DNA of 64,000 bases, from NCBI RefSeq assembly GCF_009870125.1, contig NC_046681.1, positions 25,070,001 through 25,134,000 on the forward strand, given 5' to 3'. The position numbers and the translations under genes are program-made. This DNA comes from Drosophila pseudoobscura (lineage: Eukaryota; Arthropoda; Insecta; Diptera; Drosophilidae). The notes beneath the pieces are model-generated. The model searched no databases. It saw only the letters and a program-made list of their open reading frames with translations, and was not told the origin of the DNA. Positions 51,068 through 64,000 of this stretch are shown one piece after another. The stretch's first letter is position 1, and each line of letters begins with the position of its first letter.

Positions 51068-53683
51068 TTAAGTGGTGTCTACGACCTCAGAGACCTGCAA
51101 TACATAAAAAATGGGCAAGGCATTAGCAAAAAAAAATTTACAAAAAATTGTGGATGGATGGAAAAAAAACTATAAATCAAGGCATTGTACAATGTAATTT
51201 ATGCGACAGCCGAGGGCACGCCGTCATTGTAGCATAATTAAACTTCCATTAGACTGCCGCCAGACGATGATAGAAAGTGAAATGAGCATTTGTCGCACCA
51301 CTGAAGCCATGACATGCCACACGAGCCGGGCCGCCGCCCTCTCTATCTCTAAAACACTGAGAAAAAACTCGAGTATTTGAACCAGGTATTCGCCCGACTA
51401 GAATCTATCTATAAAGTATCCAGATATCCACTGAGTGGATCTCAGACTATGTTAAACAAAACTTCCTTTTGAAAAAGTTCACAACATGTACCTTGCTTTT
51501 GGACTCATTCGCATTCTCTTCTGCAATACATCAAAGAGCAGGACTGGTTGTTTGAGTAATATTTTCTTTAAAATTTAGTACATTTCAGCACGTAAATTAG
51601 GTATTTTGGGACATACAGCTATTCTTCCAAGCTAATCCTCATCGAATCACGAAATTCCTACTATTTATATTTTCTAGTGTAATTGAATACCAAATTTTTC
51701 ACAGTGCACGTGTCTTGTGCTCAAGAAAATGCAACGAAGCGGCGCCAAAAACTCCATTTGACGTAGGGAATTGTAATGTAAACTGTATGGCATGGTCGTA
51801 TTGTCTCCCAGGCTCTAGCACTCCCGGATGGGTGGGGATGGGGCTGGCGCTGAAGCGTCTAATCACCAGATGGCGTCTCTATGTGTTGACTTAAACGTAG
51901 GCTTCCGCAGTCTGGTTTGAAAACTGAAAGCCCACTAAGTACCGCTGCACCAGCAGTAAATCGCAGTGACTCGAATCGGTCTATCGTCGCATTTGTATCT
52001 AAAAAGTGAAATTCAGTTCATGGTTTGATGGATGGGACTCTCGGCGCAGGCACAATTGAAATGTTGCTACTCACATGTTAGTAATTCGGATGCCCACTCT
52101 TTCGCTTAATGAATAGAGTTGGCTTTATTAGAACCACAACCACAAACAATGGACTTTCTTTGACATCTGTTTTGGTTCAATAAATTCCTAATAATTAGGT
52201 AAAATTTGCTTGAAGTGATTTTTCAGTGTTTATTCAGAGGGAAAACTGAGAGCCGATATCATTTTTTAGGATAGATTTTTAAGGCGATCCCTGATCCTGT
52301 CTCCTAAGAAAGCATCCTGATATTTCTGCAGAAACCATACCTGAACGTGCTCTTATAATTGGGATACTAATCATTCATTACACTCTAAGTAGAGCTTAAT
52401 TTTAGCTCGTTACTCATTATTTGTTCCAGCTGTTACTCCTGCGAGTGCCTCTCTCACATTGTGGCTGAACAATTGCCTATGTTTTAACATAGAACTTGTC
52501 CTTGTAGCCAGAATGGAATTGCCAAGCCAGCCAGGACAGCTCTTAAGATCTAGAAATTATGTGTAATCTACAAAAGAGAACATCTGGATCACATTTACCA
52601 CAGAACAAAGAGAGAGAGTGGGATCCTCGCCCTTTTTCTTGGGCTATTTAGGCTGTCAACTTGCCAGCTACATATCAGCCCAAGCCCTGGAACGCGAATG
52701 CGTGCTTCTCCCCTTACAAATGTCCATCGAGGGGTAAGAAAAATGACAACAGGTGTGAATCGTAAGTTGCCCGCGAATCGAATGATGAGAAACGCTACAC
52801 AAAGGTAACCACATCCCCATTGAGATGTTTCGGGTATGCAAAATTGCAGAAGAAAAACCTTTTGGCCAAACCAAAAAAAAAAGAGAAAAAAAGAATTGGC
52901 AACATAACAAAAGAATGCGGTGAGGGCCTGGCCCCCGGTTCAGGCCTGGCCCTTCATTGTTGTTTGCCGGACTGGCGGACAAACAGACGGACAGAGAGTG
53001 GGATCTGTGGGCATATTCTGAAAAGAAAACTTACAAAACACGGCAACAGTTGTAAATCATCGAATTACCTCAAAATAATAGCAATCGCTCGCTGGCCGTT
53101 TGGGGGGGCCGCAGCCGCCTGCAAATTGCCCAAAAGCAAAACGAACCGAGCCCCACACAAAAGAAACTGCAAAAACAAGTACGGATTGGTGGGGGGAATG
53201 TCTTATGACTGAAGGATACCCCGCAATATATTCAAATATTTGTGACATGTAATCTTTTAACGATCCAGTAGAAACTAAATCTAAAACACTTGAGCAACAA
53301 ATCTGTTTGGGATTTGGCTGTAATGCCAGAGAGAATACGTGGCTAGCTTTTATCCTTATAGGCAGAGTTAAGATCTATTTTATGCGTACAACTAATATGA
53401 TTCAAATGTCTGGTGGAAACTAAACCTTTAATTCGAGGGATTTTGTAGGGACAAGGATCTTCATACACATTACAGAACTGTGGATGTAAAAAGGCGCAGA
53501 ATTGTAGAATACAACCTATTAGGTTATATTGCAGTCACTGGACATTCTTATAGGTATATTTATTCCATCTCCGTATCGGATATGCCCTTCGAATTGCTCT
53601 ACAAGTAATGGGTTTAAAAACAATGCAAGAAGGCGGCTGGCAGCAGCAAAAAAATCTACTCTTCTCCCAGAAGACATGAGAGA

Positions 53684-53712
53684 TACACAGAGAGAGAGAT
53701 AGAGAGAGAGAA
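53684..53712. repeat. GA-rich microsatellite
   Basis: An imperfect AGAGAGAGAGATAGAGAGAG tract. GA tracts in Drosophila can bind GAGA factor (Trl), so a regulatory role is possible but not shown. Confidence 0.6.
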
Positions 53713-53901
53713 TGGAGGGCCAGATCCGTTGAGTCACAGCAACAACAAAACCGAACAAAACAAAAAAAAACTCTGTCCCGTTGGCGTAGTTTTTGGCGAC
53801 TTGCGAAATGAAGAAACCCTCCAAAAAAACAACAACAACAACAGCAACAAAACTTCGTGTGTCAGTTACGCTTAATGAGCACAAATATTGCTCTCATTGT
53901 T

Positions 53902-53940
53902 GTTGCTGTGCTGTGCTGTGCTGTGCTTTGCTGTGCTGTT
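53902..53940. repeat. TGCTG pentanucleotide tract
   Basis: About seven tandem copies of a 5-bp unit (TGCTG), with one TTTG variant. This is simple sequence. Confidence 0.7.
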
Positions 53941-54801
53941 GGTGTAGATTTTTTGCCTTTGATTGCCATGCCGTGTGTCTGTCCCTGTCCCTGTCCCCCC
54001 CGCAAGCAAAGCTGAAACTGGGATCGAGAGTCGTCTCAGCAGCTCTCAGCTCGATTTCAATGAAGACGAGTCTCGGCTCGGGTCTCTCCCAGTCGGAAAT
54101 GCCAATACTTAACCCTCAACTGGCCCCGCTCCACCACTCCACCACCCCTCCAATCTTCGAGTCTCCTCCTGGGCCCCTGCCAGCCAATCTCCCTTTTTTT
54201 GTTTTTGGTATTGCCATGAGAAAACGAGGGGAAACAACAAATGAAAAGCTTCGCGGGCAGCGCATTAAAATGAAGGAGTGAAATTAGGGTTTAGGAACAG
54301 CATAAGACACTTACGATACCCTATAAGGAGGGAGAACCAGACCAGAGGTTTCACAGCTATTTATACATCTGGAAAATTTATCAAAGTTTTGGTAACGTAC
54401 ATATGATAGGCGTCTGAAATACTGCGTCCCCATTTTATCTATCACTTAGGATTTAGTGGATTCCTTTCTTTTTTACAGTCAATTTTATATCTTGAGTCGC
54501 AATTTCATTATCAGCTACCTTTATGAGAATGCTGTCTGACAAATGAAAGCAATTTGGAAAAGTACTTTGGAATAATCATAATACATTTAAAACCCAGATC
54601 CTTTTACTTGAGTGGTTTGTGCGATAATACCTCTTCAATGAGTTCTTTAAAAAACAGGCCTATACGACTGTGATATACGCATGTGGTTTCATTTATTGTA
54701 TGACTTCAGACTGGGCCTACTCCATAATTAACGACTATAAAATGCCTAAAACTAAAGACTCATAATCCTCAGCTAATCCAAATTTATGGCACAACCAATA
54801 T

Positions 54802-55155
54802 AAAGCCCTTTCGCAAGGGTATACCCATAAAAAGCCTTCAATTTGTAGCACATGTACCTACACATGCTCCAACTCCGATTTCGACTTAGCCTTTTTCCCA
54901 AGCCTCCCCTTAAATCTTTGAGAGGTGGGCCAGAGACCAGAAATTCCCCTTTTCCCACTGGGAGCGAGGCCAGCAAATAGCAAATCATCACCTGGTTAAA
55001 GGGTAGAGGACTAGGGGGGATCGAAATACAATAAATAAATACAAAATTTATTTCAATATGCGCGTGTAAGAGCGTGTATGGCCTTGGGCGATGAATGTCG
55101 GTATTGGACGCACTTACTGCTGAATTTTGTTCAAGTATACCCTTGCAGAGGGTAT
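54802..55155. repeat. Two copies of a short dispersed repeat core in inverted orientation
   Basis: GTATACCCTTGCAGAGGGTA lies at 55135-55154 on the plus strand. A related core, GTATACCCTTGCGAAAGGGC, lies on the minus strand at 54823-54804. I recall this core from many Drosophila intergenic repeats, but cannot name the family. The copies are about 310 bp apart, and the sequence after the second (GATGTTTCCAGAATCTGGTC) looks like decayed repeat body. Confidence 0.45.
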
Positions 55156-57497
55156 GAACGATAATGAACAGATGTTTCCAGAATCTGGTCAGAAACATAG
55201 AAAACTCCCAAAAAGATTGATATATCTCTTTGGGTATTCAAAGCACTGTCCACCGAATAACGCCTTTCTTTTCCTTTATATGATTTGTGTTACCTTTACT
55301 TTTTCCTACTTGTGCGTGAGGTTTTACCTCTTATGTCTATTAGGTCTTTACCCCTCTTTGTTTTCGCTAATAAACTTTTGATCTTGCTAATGGTCTAGCA
55401 TTGTTGATGCGAAGGAGAACCCGAGAGATCATAGGCGTTGGCATCGGCTTTGGTGCTTTGCCAATAACAAATTGCCATAATTAGTGGCATTTTAATATGA
55501 GGCTTCAGCTGAAAAACATCCCCACAAGAATGGGTTGTATGTAAATCTGAAGATATAACGAGCCGAGAGACAGATTCCCCCTCTGGGGCATAGGCGGCTT
55601 CTTCTTCTCTTCTTTGGGCAGTGGGAGTGGGAAAGGTGTTGGAGTGCAAAATTATGAAAATTACTTTTCCCATGCACAGTGGGTGGTGCTTTGGGAATTC
55701 TATTTCAGATCTTAACTTGACAATGGACAATAAAACAAGAGTGGCATACTAAAAAGTATAATAAGTTTTTAATGGGTCTAGCCATGAATTTATTTGCTAT
55801 AGATGGTAGATGGTAGTCGCCTGATAGGCTGCACCTCAAGGGGATATCATTTTCGAAGAAGGGGATTCCACTAAGAGCGGGGAAACAATGTTACCAGAGA
55901 CTGACTTTGAAAAGGTAGGAGATCTTTTATGAATAATTTTGTAGATGATATTCGCAATTGAAGATTTAGATTCCTTAGATGTATTCATATTCTGTTCCAT
56001 TAAAATCCTCAACCTGAAGTATATAATAACCAATTTATTTCAAAATAAACCATAAATAACATTTTATTTGACATTACTTAAGGTTTTTTAATGATAATGT
56101 TTCCTGTTTTGATGATTTGATTGATGTGTACGGGTCGTAAGATTATTCTCAATGTGTCTGATCAGAGGACTGTGGAATGAGTTGACTATGAGAATATTTT
56201 CAATCTTCTACTGGCTGTGTGTACTCTTCTCTTAAATATGTGCCCTCTCTGTTAATTTTCTGGCCGTTATTCTTGCCTGGAGTGAGAGAGCGCATTGGGT
56301 ATGCTCGCTCAGAGAGAATCATAGAAGCGAGTCGATAAAAGAACCGTCGTGAAAGTAGTCCTTGGGAAATTGTTGTCACCAAATTGGCATTTCAGGAGGA
56401 ACCAAGGAATTTATTATATGCGTGGCTCTGCGGCTAAAGGCAAAGTGGCTACAAGCGAAAACCTTATAAATAATAATATAAACCCCACATACTCGTACAT
56501 TAAGTTTCATCATTTCTTTTTTGAACAACAAACGCACTCTAAACATAATGATTAAGCAACTATTTTTGAATTTTTGATTGATTTTCGCAAACCATACAAA
56601 AAATTGCCTTGATCACTTTTACATAATCTTTATTAATTTATTATTTTTTGCTGTCCGAGCATAATTATTTCTGCAAATTGCCATTTTTCTTTGTTGCTCT
56701 TGAATTTAATATTATTTTAGGAGTCGGCATATTTGCTTGGCTCTAGGAGTACCTGGTAAATGTACATATCTTTAAGGCAATGGCCCAACAGACCATGAAA
56801 CAAGTGTTTAATTAAGGAAATGAGCGTGGATTGGGGTAAACAGACACGCATATGGAGGGAGCACTATAGACGGACACACATGTGCAAACAGTAATTTAAT
56901 AAACCCAAAAAAACACAAAAATTGGTTAATAAATACGAGGTATGGATGGATGGAATGGATGGTTGAAAAATGCCCAAAGTCATTCAAGGTTAAGAAATCT
57001 CTTTAGCAGGCACGCACGCACACGTCGGTGATCAGATCCCAGGCAATGACAGCTTTTTCGGAGGTGATGACAGACAGACAGAGGGCCCCCAGACTCCGAT
57101 TCCGAATCCGAATACGAGCAGAGAGAGCGAGAGCCGAACAGAGCGCGAATCGGGGGGCCAGAAATACCCGGTACACGTAGGAAAACCGCAAGTCATGTGG
57201 GTTAAGTACACTTACTTAACAACAATCCAACGACTGACCGCGCGCCCAGACAATGAAATGTGTATTGAAAAGGCAAAAGCTTCGGCGACGACTGGCGACG
57301 ACGATAACTGGCCGACCAGATGGAGATTGAAGTGGCATAGAGGATTTACCAGGGCTGCGCGACTGGTACCCGAACCGAAATGATCAAATGGCACATGCTG
57401 ATCGCAGTCAAATGAAGCTTAACTTTCATAGTGGATAAGCCATGGATGGGAGCCCCAAAAAGAGAGTGCTCCCATCGCTTCGACATTATACATTGCT

Positions 57498-57553
57498 GCA
57501 AAAGAGAATGCCCGAGAATAGTACAAAAACAACATGCATGTCGTGTGCATGAC
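57498..57553 (+). repeat. Short dispersed repeat, copy A
   Basis: It shares GCAAAAGAGAATGCC and then ACAACATGCATGTCGTGT with copy B (63819-63866). The shorter core is also found in inverted orientation at 62890-62910. Confidence 0.6.
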
Positions 57554-60500
57554 TCGGCTATTTGATCGAGTTTCGCTGTTATCTGCTCCCCACCGCTGCT
57601 GTAGATTGGAACCATGCCGCGAGAGCTTTTTTCCGACGGAACTAGTTCTCGCATTCAACCGAAAATTTCATTCAATTATAGCGAAGCCCCCCACTAGTGC
57701 CTCCTTCCGTCCCTGCTAGCCACCAAGCCACCCACTACTCAACTGCAGACATCCACAGAGACGCTCGAATGAGACAAGAAAACCCCCACAGCAACACACA
57801 CACCCACACAGAAAAAAAGAAAGAAATAAATAAATGAGAATGAGAGGAAAACGGAAAAGCCAAATCAGAAACCAGACTTCTCTGCCGCCAATCACCCGAT
57901 CCAAAGCTCCGGGGTCCACGGTCCATTGCATTTGCATTGCACGCACCAAAAAACGCGTGGTATAAGGTATCCCATATACAATCCGTGCTTTAGCCGTCCC
58001 CACCATCTCCATATATCGTTTTTCAAATGCTCTGCTCTGCTCCACAAAAACAAACCAAGGAAAACGAAATAAATATCAAACGCCTTCATTGGTTGTATCG
58101 AATGACAAACGACAAACGTCGACTGTCCGTCCACCAGTCGACGCTAAGTCAGACAGATGACTCTTCGACTGTGGCGGAAGAGAGGCGCAAAATTTTCATG
58201 AATGAACCCACCTGAACCGAAAGACGGAGACAAAAGGATGCACACAACCATTGAGCGCGGGACAAAAGCCGAGCGAAAAAAAAGCAGATCCCGACTATGG
58301 GATACCCACTAAAACGATTTGCTTGTAAAGAGAGTACTTTCCACAAATGCAATAAGTAAGGGAAATGCAACACATTTTTATTGTTGGATCTGTCATGCCT
58401 TTAAGATTAAGCACTTGGTCAGAAGATCTTCCTGTTACAAATACAAACCCCTTCCGCGATTATAGGGTATTTTCAAACACCTCCAAACAAAAACTCACAC
58501 GATTCCACGCTGTATTCTTCGGGAAGTTCCATTTATCAGCGCCCGCTCATCTTTGAGGCAGATTTGTAACCATCAAAAGACGATTAAATTGCACGTGACA
58601 CTCCGTTGACTCTACGAGTAGATTTATCAATCCACGCCAGAGTTCTCGGAAATGCTGTGGGAGAACTTTAGCCACGGTTCTGTAAATTGATATGCTTGAA
58701 ATGCATACTCCACGATTCTGATTCTTAAACGAAATCAAATATTATTATACTATAAATTTCAAAGACCAGACACAGACAGACATCTAGGGGCCACCCACAA
58801 GTTTTGTATGGTGCCCTTTTTTATGGTAAACCATAAACGTGGCAAGCCGTCATTAAAGGCCATGTGTAGCACAGTAGGCAACACACAAAAACTTAATAAC
58901 AATGCAAAAAAATACAAAAAAATAAAGCAAGGCAGAGCAGAAACCGAAAAAAACAAAAGCCTGAAGCTAGAAGCTTGAAGAACTGGAAAAATTATAAACA
59001 AACGAAGGTTAAACGATAAGTCAAGCTTTTGCGGTGAGAATGTGCCAGGGGAGGGCGGGGATTACTGGGATTACTGATTACAAATGCAGCGACTTTTCCC
59101 TAATGAAAACCCCTTAAGTGGAGCACAAGCTGTGGGAAAACTACGCCAAGCCGGGCTTTGCCACAATGGATTAAAGAGTAGGGTTTTGTGGGGGAGAGAT
59201 TTTAGAAGAAAGTTTACGATTTTAAAGATGGGTTATATGTGGGATTAAGTGCACATGCATAAATATTACCAGATATGAAAGTAAAGCTTTAAAATGTAGA
59301 TACACTGGCCTGGCTGTATAATACGGCGATATATATAATATATGCAGTGCTATATATCGAGGGTGCATCTCAGTTAATAAGTCGTACATCTAATGTTTCA
59401 TTCAATGAGTAGATGATCTAAAGAGAAAACTATACAACGAGTACAAATATATCAAAGAAATTATGTATATCATGGAACGAGTATAAGAGGTAACGATTAT
59501 AAAGAAACGATATCCAGGGAAAGCATATTGTGTCTATTATATAAAATTCGTCGTTGTAGAAAACTTTCTTAATGATATATCAGTATATAAAATACACCAT
59601 TCTATATTTCTCGATGCTGTGTATTAAAATCTTCCTCAATTTCTCCATTAACCAGATCTCTAGCAAACTTCAAACGAATGATCCCTCCCCGGAGGGGGGT
59701 CTATTGGATTATAAACTGCTTAATTATGTGCTGAACCTGAACCTGTGCCGAGGCACATGACAAAACTCAACAAAATTAATATGTAGATTAAATTATTGCT
59801 ATATCCAATCCATAACAGCTTCTACATCTAAGTGGGTTCCCTTATCCAAACCGGAATAACTTTTTGTGACACTCCCCGCAGACTACACCCGGTCTAATCG
59901 AAAACCAAACGAAAACCCTACCTTCGCCAATCCCTCAATCCGTTCGAATACAATTTCCATTTCTTAACTTTATGGTTTTATGGTTTATGGGTATCATTTG
60001 CGTCAAGTCTGCAGCGCATATTTGATTTTTACGACGACAGTTCCACTCCGGCGACGGAGACGTAGACGGAGACGGGAGAGGACCGCCCGTCGATAGACAT
60101 AAACTTATCCATTTCATGCCGCAAAAACTCTCAACTTTTGTGCAAATTATTTATGCATGTAAATTAACAGAAACCCACGAAAAATAAACCCAAACCTAAC
60201 GATTGAAACACAGCAAATGGGTTTTGGTTTGGTTATGTGTAACTTTCGAATTTATCGCCGAATGAGAATCTCTTGGGCAAAGAACCGAACCCACCATTAA
60301 CACGCCCTCAAAAAGGGGCACAAAACAGTTACAACATCCAAAGAACAAGTAACAAATTGTTGAAATATGCAAATTTCCTAGACCCACAGCTACGGCTAGA
60401 GTACAGACGTTTGTACATTTATCTTGAGGCCAACATCAAATGAGTGGAACAACTTGTTAGCAAAACTCTTGCCAAAAGCAGCAAAAAAAAAGAAGCAAAG

Positions 60501-61980
60501 CATCTCCAAAGAAGAAACCTCTAAAGAGACTCCACAGGCCCGACTCCAACTCCAACTCCATCTCCATTTCTATCCATCGCTGTTTGGCCCCGTAACCCAG
60601 TAAAGTTCATATGTACAAATATTTAATTATCATGTGGCTTGGGGCGTTCTCAAAACATTCTTCATCAAAAAATATCCAAAAGAAAATAAACATTTCTCAT
60701 CGTTCATCGTTCGGTGTAAAATTGTTGTTTCATTGCGGCCCCACACCTAAAACCTCTATCCAGTATAGTGGTTCCTAACTCCACAAACATCCAAACATAA
60801 TGAAGTAGAATAAATTCATTTATGCTAATGTTTGGTTTCTACCTTTTGTCTGGCCACAGATTTCGTTTCATTAATTTTTGGGTTGCTGCTGCTGCTGAAA
60901 TTCTTTTCTATAGCTCGACAGCTACTTTCGATTTTTTGTTGTGGTCCATTCTTTGTAGAGAACTTTATTAGAGAGCCCCTTCACACTCCTTAAACGTGGA
61001 CTTTGTACGTGTGTGGGCGGCAGCTGCTTTCGGAGAATGCGGGAGAACGGAGAGCGCGTGCTGTACATGGTGTGATTTTGTGGGGATTATATATTTACAC
61101 ATCTGTGAGTGGATTTTGTCTCTTATGAGCTGAAATTTGTAGTGATTCAAATATTGAAATTTTTAAAGCTTGAAACAGATTTATGTGTATGTATTTGTTT
61201 ACTCGTTTGAAAATTAATTGGAATTTGGGTTAATAACTTCCGATATGTGACTTTAAACTTCGTATTTTCCTAGATTTATGTTTCATTAATGTATTGTACG
61301 GGTAAATACACTCAAAATACATATATCGGAATGAGAATTTCTATCGATCAGAGGTATGTACATATATCCGCATTTCACTATAGAAATCGAAATCCTTTAA
61401 AATCGATATACAATCTATACAATAAAATATCTCTTCTGTATCTTTTTCTATCTCTTCATATAGTATTTATATACAAAATCTATATAAAAAATCAAAAAGC
61501 AGACTTTGCTATATATTAGCATCATATTTTTCTTGAGAGGGTCACAAAGAGGGTCTAAAATTACTTGAAATGATCCCAAATTAACCCAAATAGTTTTTCC
61601 ATCCAGTAAAAACCAAACAAATTACAGTCCAAATTGATTTATGCTTATCATTCCATATCTGGGCCCATAAATCCATAAAACTAGATCGAAATATCAATCT
61701 TGTACCCTATACGGGGGAGATTATGGAACCCAAATCACATAATTTATAGTGTCCTCAACTTTCTTCAAAGCCTACCCCTCACGTACACACTACGCCGTAC
61801 GTGAACGAGAAGCGAACGAAACTCCAAAAGAAAAGCGACACTAAAAACGACCGAAAACAAAGCATTATGTAAGCATTAGCACGCTTTAACCTCTCCCACT
61901 CCCACACATGTACGCGCGGAGAGTGGGAGAGGGGGGGGGAGAACAAACCGTGAACGAACCATAAAGACCTCCAATAGAGG

Positions 61981-62002
61981 CAGAGAGAGAGAGAGAGAGA
62001 GA
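61981..62002. repeat. GA microsatellite
   Basis: About ten GA dinucleotides just after a G-run of nine. It is simple sequence and a possible GAGA-factor site. Confidence 0.7.
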
Positions 62003-62889
62003 CAGGAAGAGATGGCGGCGCGCATGCGCAATAAATGCCCTAACCCCTCCCCTTCTTCTTTCTTCAACCGAACCGAACCCCACTCCCATATCCAATTAAA
62101 TTTCTATTAATTTTTTACCAATAATAATACCCGAGCAATGCCATAAAAAGCGGAAACCATTAAAATGACTTTGAGAATCTCTATTGCCCAGAAGGAAGAA
62201 GCAAATGGAAGAAAATTCTATTTCCTTTCTTGGGCACAAAAGCGGCTTACTGGGCGGGGAGGAGGCGACTGTTCGCGGTATTTCTTTTGTGTGAGCGCGC
62301 TACAAACTTCCGGATTGAACGATTTATTGAAAGACACGATCAAAAGGAGGAACGGATGGGGCGATGGAGGAAAGTAGAAGGGAAGTGTTATGCATATACC
62401 AAAGAGAGAGAGAGATAGAGTGAAAAAGAGATGGAGAGATGGCGAGACGTGTAGAAATTGCGTTGCAGTTTCCTTACATACAAAGTGTATGAACTAATTA
62501 AAAGACAGTTCGGATAGCAGTAAAGGTAACAGAGGTAACAGAAGTGCGTTTTTGGGGTGGGGTGGTAACCCAATACATACATATATTGTTTTTTTTTTTT
62601 TGATCACTCAGGCATGTCGTTGCTTGTCTCTCCGAAACAGATGGGAGATGGCGATTGAGAGGCAGGAGTAGGAGGTGTAGCCGTCTTTCGGTGGATGCTC
62701 TGCTCTTGTTTATAAATCAAGTCACATTAAGTGTAATAATAAACGCAGTTCGAAGGGAACGCTCGGAGCCGGTTCTCTCAGCTTTCTATACCCTTTCAGC
62801 AAAGAAAAAGTTTACTTCATTCTTTAAGCCAAGGGGTGGGCAGGCTTTTTGAGCTGCACAAACCCTTATCTGCACGAATCGAGTCGAAC

Positions 62890-62910
62890 ACACGACATGT
62901 ATGTTGTTTC
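62890..62910 (-). repeat. Short dispersed repeat, copy C (inverted)
   Basis: Read on the minus strand it gives AAACAACATACATGTCGTGT, the same core as copy B, preceded by GAGAATAAAG as in copy A (GAGAATAGTA). Confidence 0.6.
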
Positions 62911-63218
62911 CTTTATTCTCGATATCCAGTCTCTCCCGCGGAAATCTACTTGCATGCTCTGTCAGGGATTCCCTCTTGTGCATCTAGGGGCGATGGGAGT
63001 CCGTAGAAGGGCATTAAAGCTTCGGCTAAAAGCGTTCTAGCCTTGAGTAAGTCATAAAGAGTGTACGGTACGCAGAAAAAAGGGAAAGAATTAATAAAAA
63101 TCTGTCAAAATGATGGCACTAAGCGCGTTCTCTGCTTGGCTAATTATGGAGAGCATGTTAAAAGAGAGAGGCGAAAAGAGAGTTGGTGAAATGTCAAAAC
63201 TTACGCTTCATTGCTCTC

Positions 63219-63250
63219 TCCCTCTCTCTCTCTCTCTCTCTCTGTCTGTC
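63219..63250. repeat. CT microsatellite
   Basis: A CT dinucleotide tract of about twelve units running into CTGT tetranucleotides. Confidence 0.7.
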
Positions 63251-63818
63251 TGTCACTCGCTCGCTTTGCTAACGATAACGACAACAAAATGCTGATGGCA
63301 CAAATTATAGTCAAGAAAGAGGAAAAAACGAACCAGAAGACGAGGCTCTAAAGCTGAAGACCGGCGGCAGGCTGTAGAAAGCTAGCCGGAGAGACAGTGC
63401 CCCAAGTCGGTTGAGGCCGACTGCCACCAACAGCCTGCCACTGCCACTGCCGCTACCACCGCCTGCCGCCTGCCGCCTTGTCTCGAGCCCCACAATTTCC
63501 GCCATTTATGACAGTCACAAATCGAGTTATACTCACACACATACATATACCCACCGCCGCGCCTCGCCTTGCCTTGCCACGTTTTTAGGCCCCCCAGCCT
63601 CTCCCCAAGACCGCTCGCGCGTACTTTCTAATTTCTAAGCGTACTTTTTCTCTCTTGTTGGTCCCTGGCCTGGCTGCCGTTTTTGATGGCTTTATACCCT
63701 AACCAAGCGAAAGACAATCACAGCATTGGAGTGATGGTGATGCCATCAGAGGTCTTCAATGAGTGTTCATCAGAGAATCCAATCCCCTAAAAATTGAACA
63801 TTAGAGAGTTATGATATT

Positions 63819-63866
63819 GCAAAAGAGAATGCCTGGCAGAAACAACATACATGTCGTGTACATGAC
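63819..63866 (+). repeat. Short dispersed repeat, copy B
   Basis: GCAAAAGAGAATGCC and then ACAACATACATGTCGTGT, followed by ACATGAC. The end forms a perfect hairpin, CATGT-CGTGT-ACATG. Confidence 0.6.
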
Positions 63867-64000
63867 GCAGAGCAATATTGAATTGAATCCTTGACTTTGT
63901 TAGAGTATCATCGAATCGGTTTCATACACTATTCTCCATCTCTATTCCTTTATGACGATTGTTTTTCTTTTTGTCATTACTTTTGTATTGTAGAAACAAG

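Larger units (their letters stand above)
51098..64000. other. About 13 kb of non-coding DNA, probably 5' intron and/or regulatory region of the CCDC85-like gene
   Basis: I found no open frame with codon bias or a known domain on either strand. Because the CCDC85-like 5' UTR has an acceptor at its left end, at least part of this stretch should be intron. It contains conserved-looking AT-rich blocks interrupted by purine tracts and short dispersed repeats listed separately. The non-coding exon(s) and promoter were not located. Confidence 0.5.

Noticed and set aside
51098-64000. Short open frames of 60-160 codons in the right-hand 13 kb
   Set aside because: They lack codon bias and known domains, and many run through simple repeats. 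Lengths are as expected by chance in AT-rich DNA.

Overview
The window is eukaryotic nuclear DNA from a drosophilid fly, most likely genus Drosophila. The evidence is short GT-AG introns of about 55-70 bp, CAG/CAA-rich homopolymer proteins, and a series of genes with recognisable Drosophila orthologues (hemolectin, cornichon-related, cytosolic seryl-tRNA synthetase, SF3B2, Prp40, alpha-1,4-GalNAc-transferase). I cannot fix the species from sequence alone. Layout from left to right: (1) 1-4738 is a tandem satellite of 311-bp units that runs in from beyond the left edge. It has two main unit types, signs of higher-order segmental duplication, and a divergent short unit at its right border. (2) 4927-17557, minus strand, is a complete 16-exon hemolectin (Hml) gene. 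My exon chain sums to 11571 nt, 3856 codons plus stop, close to the length I recall for the D. melanogaster protein. (3) 17.6-21.2 kb is a patchwork: a frame-disrupted fibrinogen-domain gene remnant, a Helitron scrap, one intact intronless membrane-protein gene of unknown function, and a small aldehyde-dehydrogenase fragment. (4) 21.4-46.9 kb is dense and gene-rich: cnir, an RWD-RING protein, SerRS, a coiled-coil W-repeat protein, a ZDHHC23-like protein with a changed DHHC motif, a METTL18-like methyltransferase, Sf3b2, three copies of an alpha4GT-type glycosyltransferase, Prp40 placed between the second and third copies, and a CUB-domain protein. (5) 48.98-50.99 kb is a polyglutamine-rich CCDC85-type coiled-coil gene. 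It is followed by about 13 kb of non-coding DNA to the right edge, probably its 5' intron and/or regulatory DNA, with low-complexity tracts and a few short dispersed repeats. From memory, in D. melanogaster Hml lies on 3L (Muller D), whereas the block from cnir to CCDC85 lies on 2L (Muller B). The patchwork between Hml and cnir may therefore mark a translocation or gene relocation next to satellite DNA, or an assembly join. That boundary, the gene conversion between two of the glycosyltransferase copies, and the SHHS-type palmitoyltransferase-like protein are the points most worth a second look. Functionally the gene-rich part is mostly housekeeping: two splicing factors (SF3B2 in U2 snRNP, Prp40 in U1 snRNP), a tRNA synthetase, a ribosomal-protein histidine methyltransferase, an ER export receptor and Golgi glycosyltransferases. 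Hml is a secreted hemocyte clotting protein. No intact transposon, tRNA, rRNA or CRISPR array was seen.
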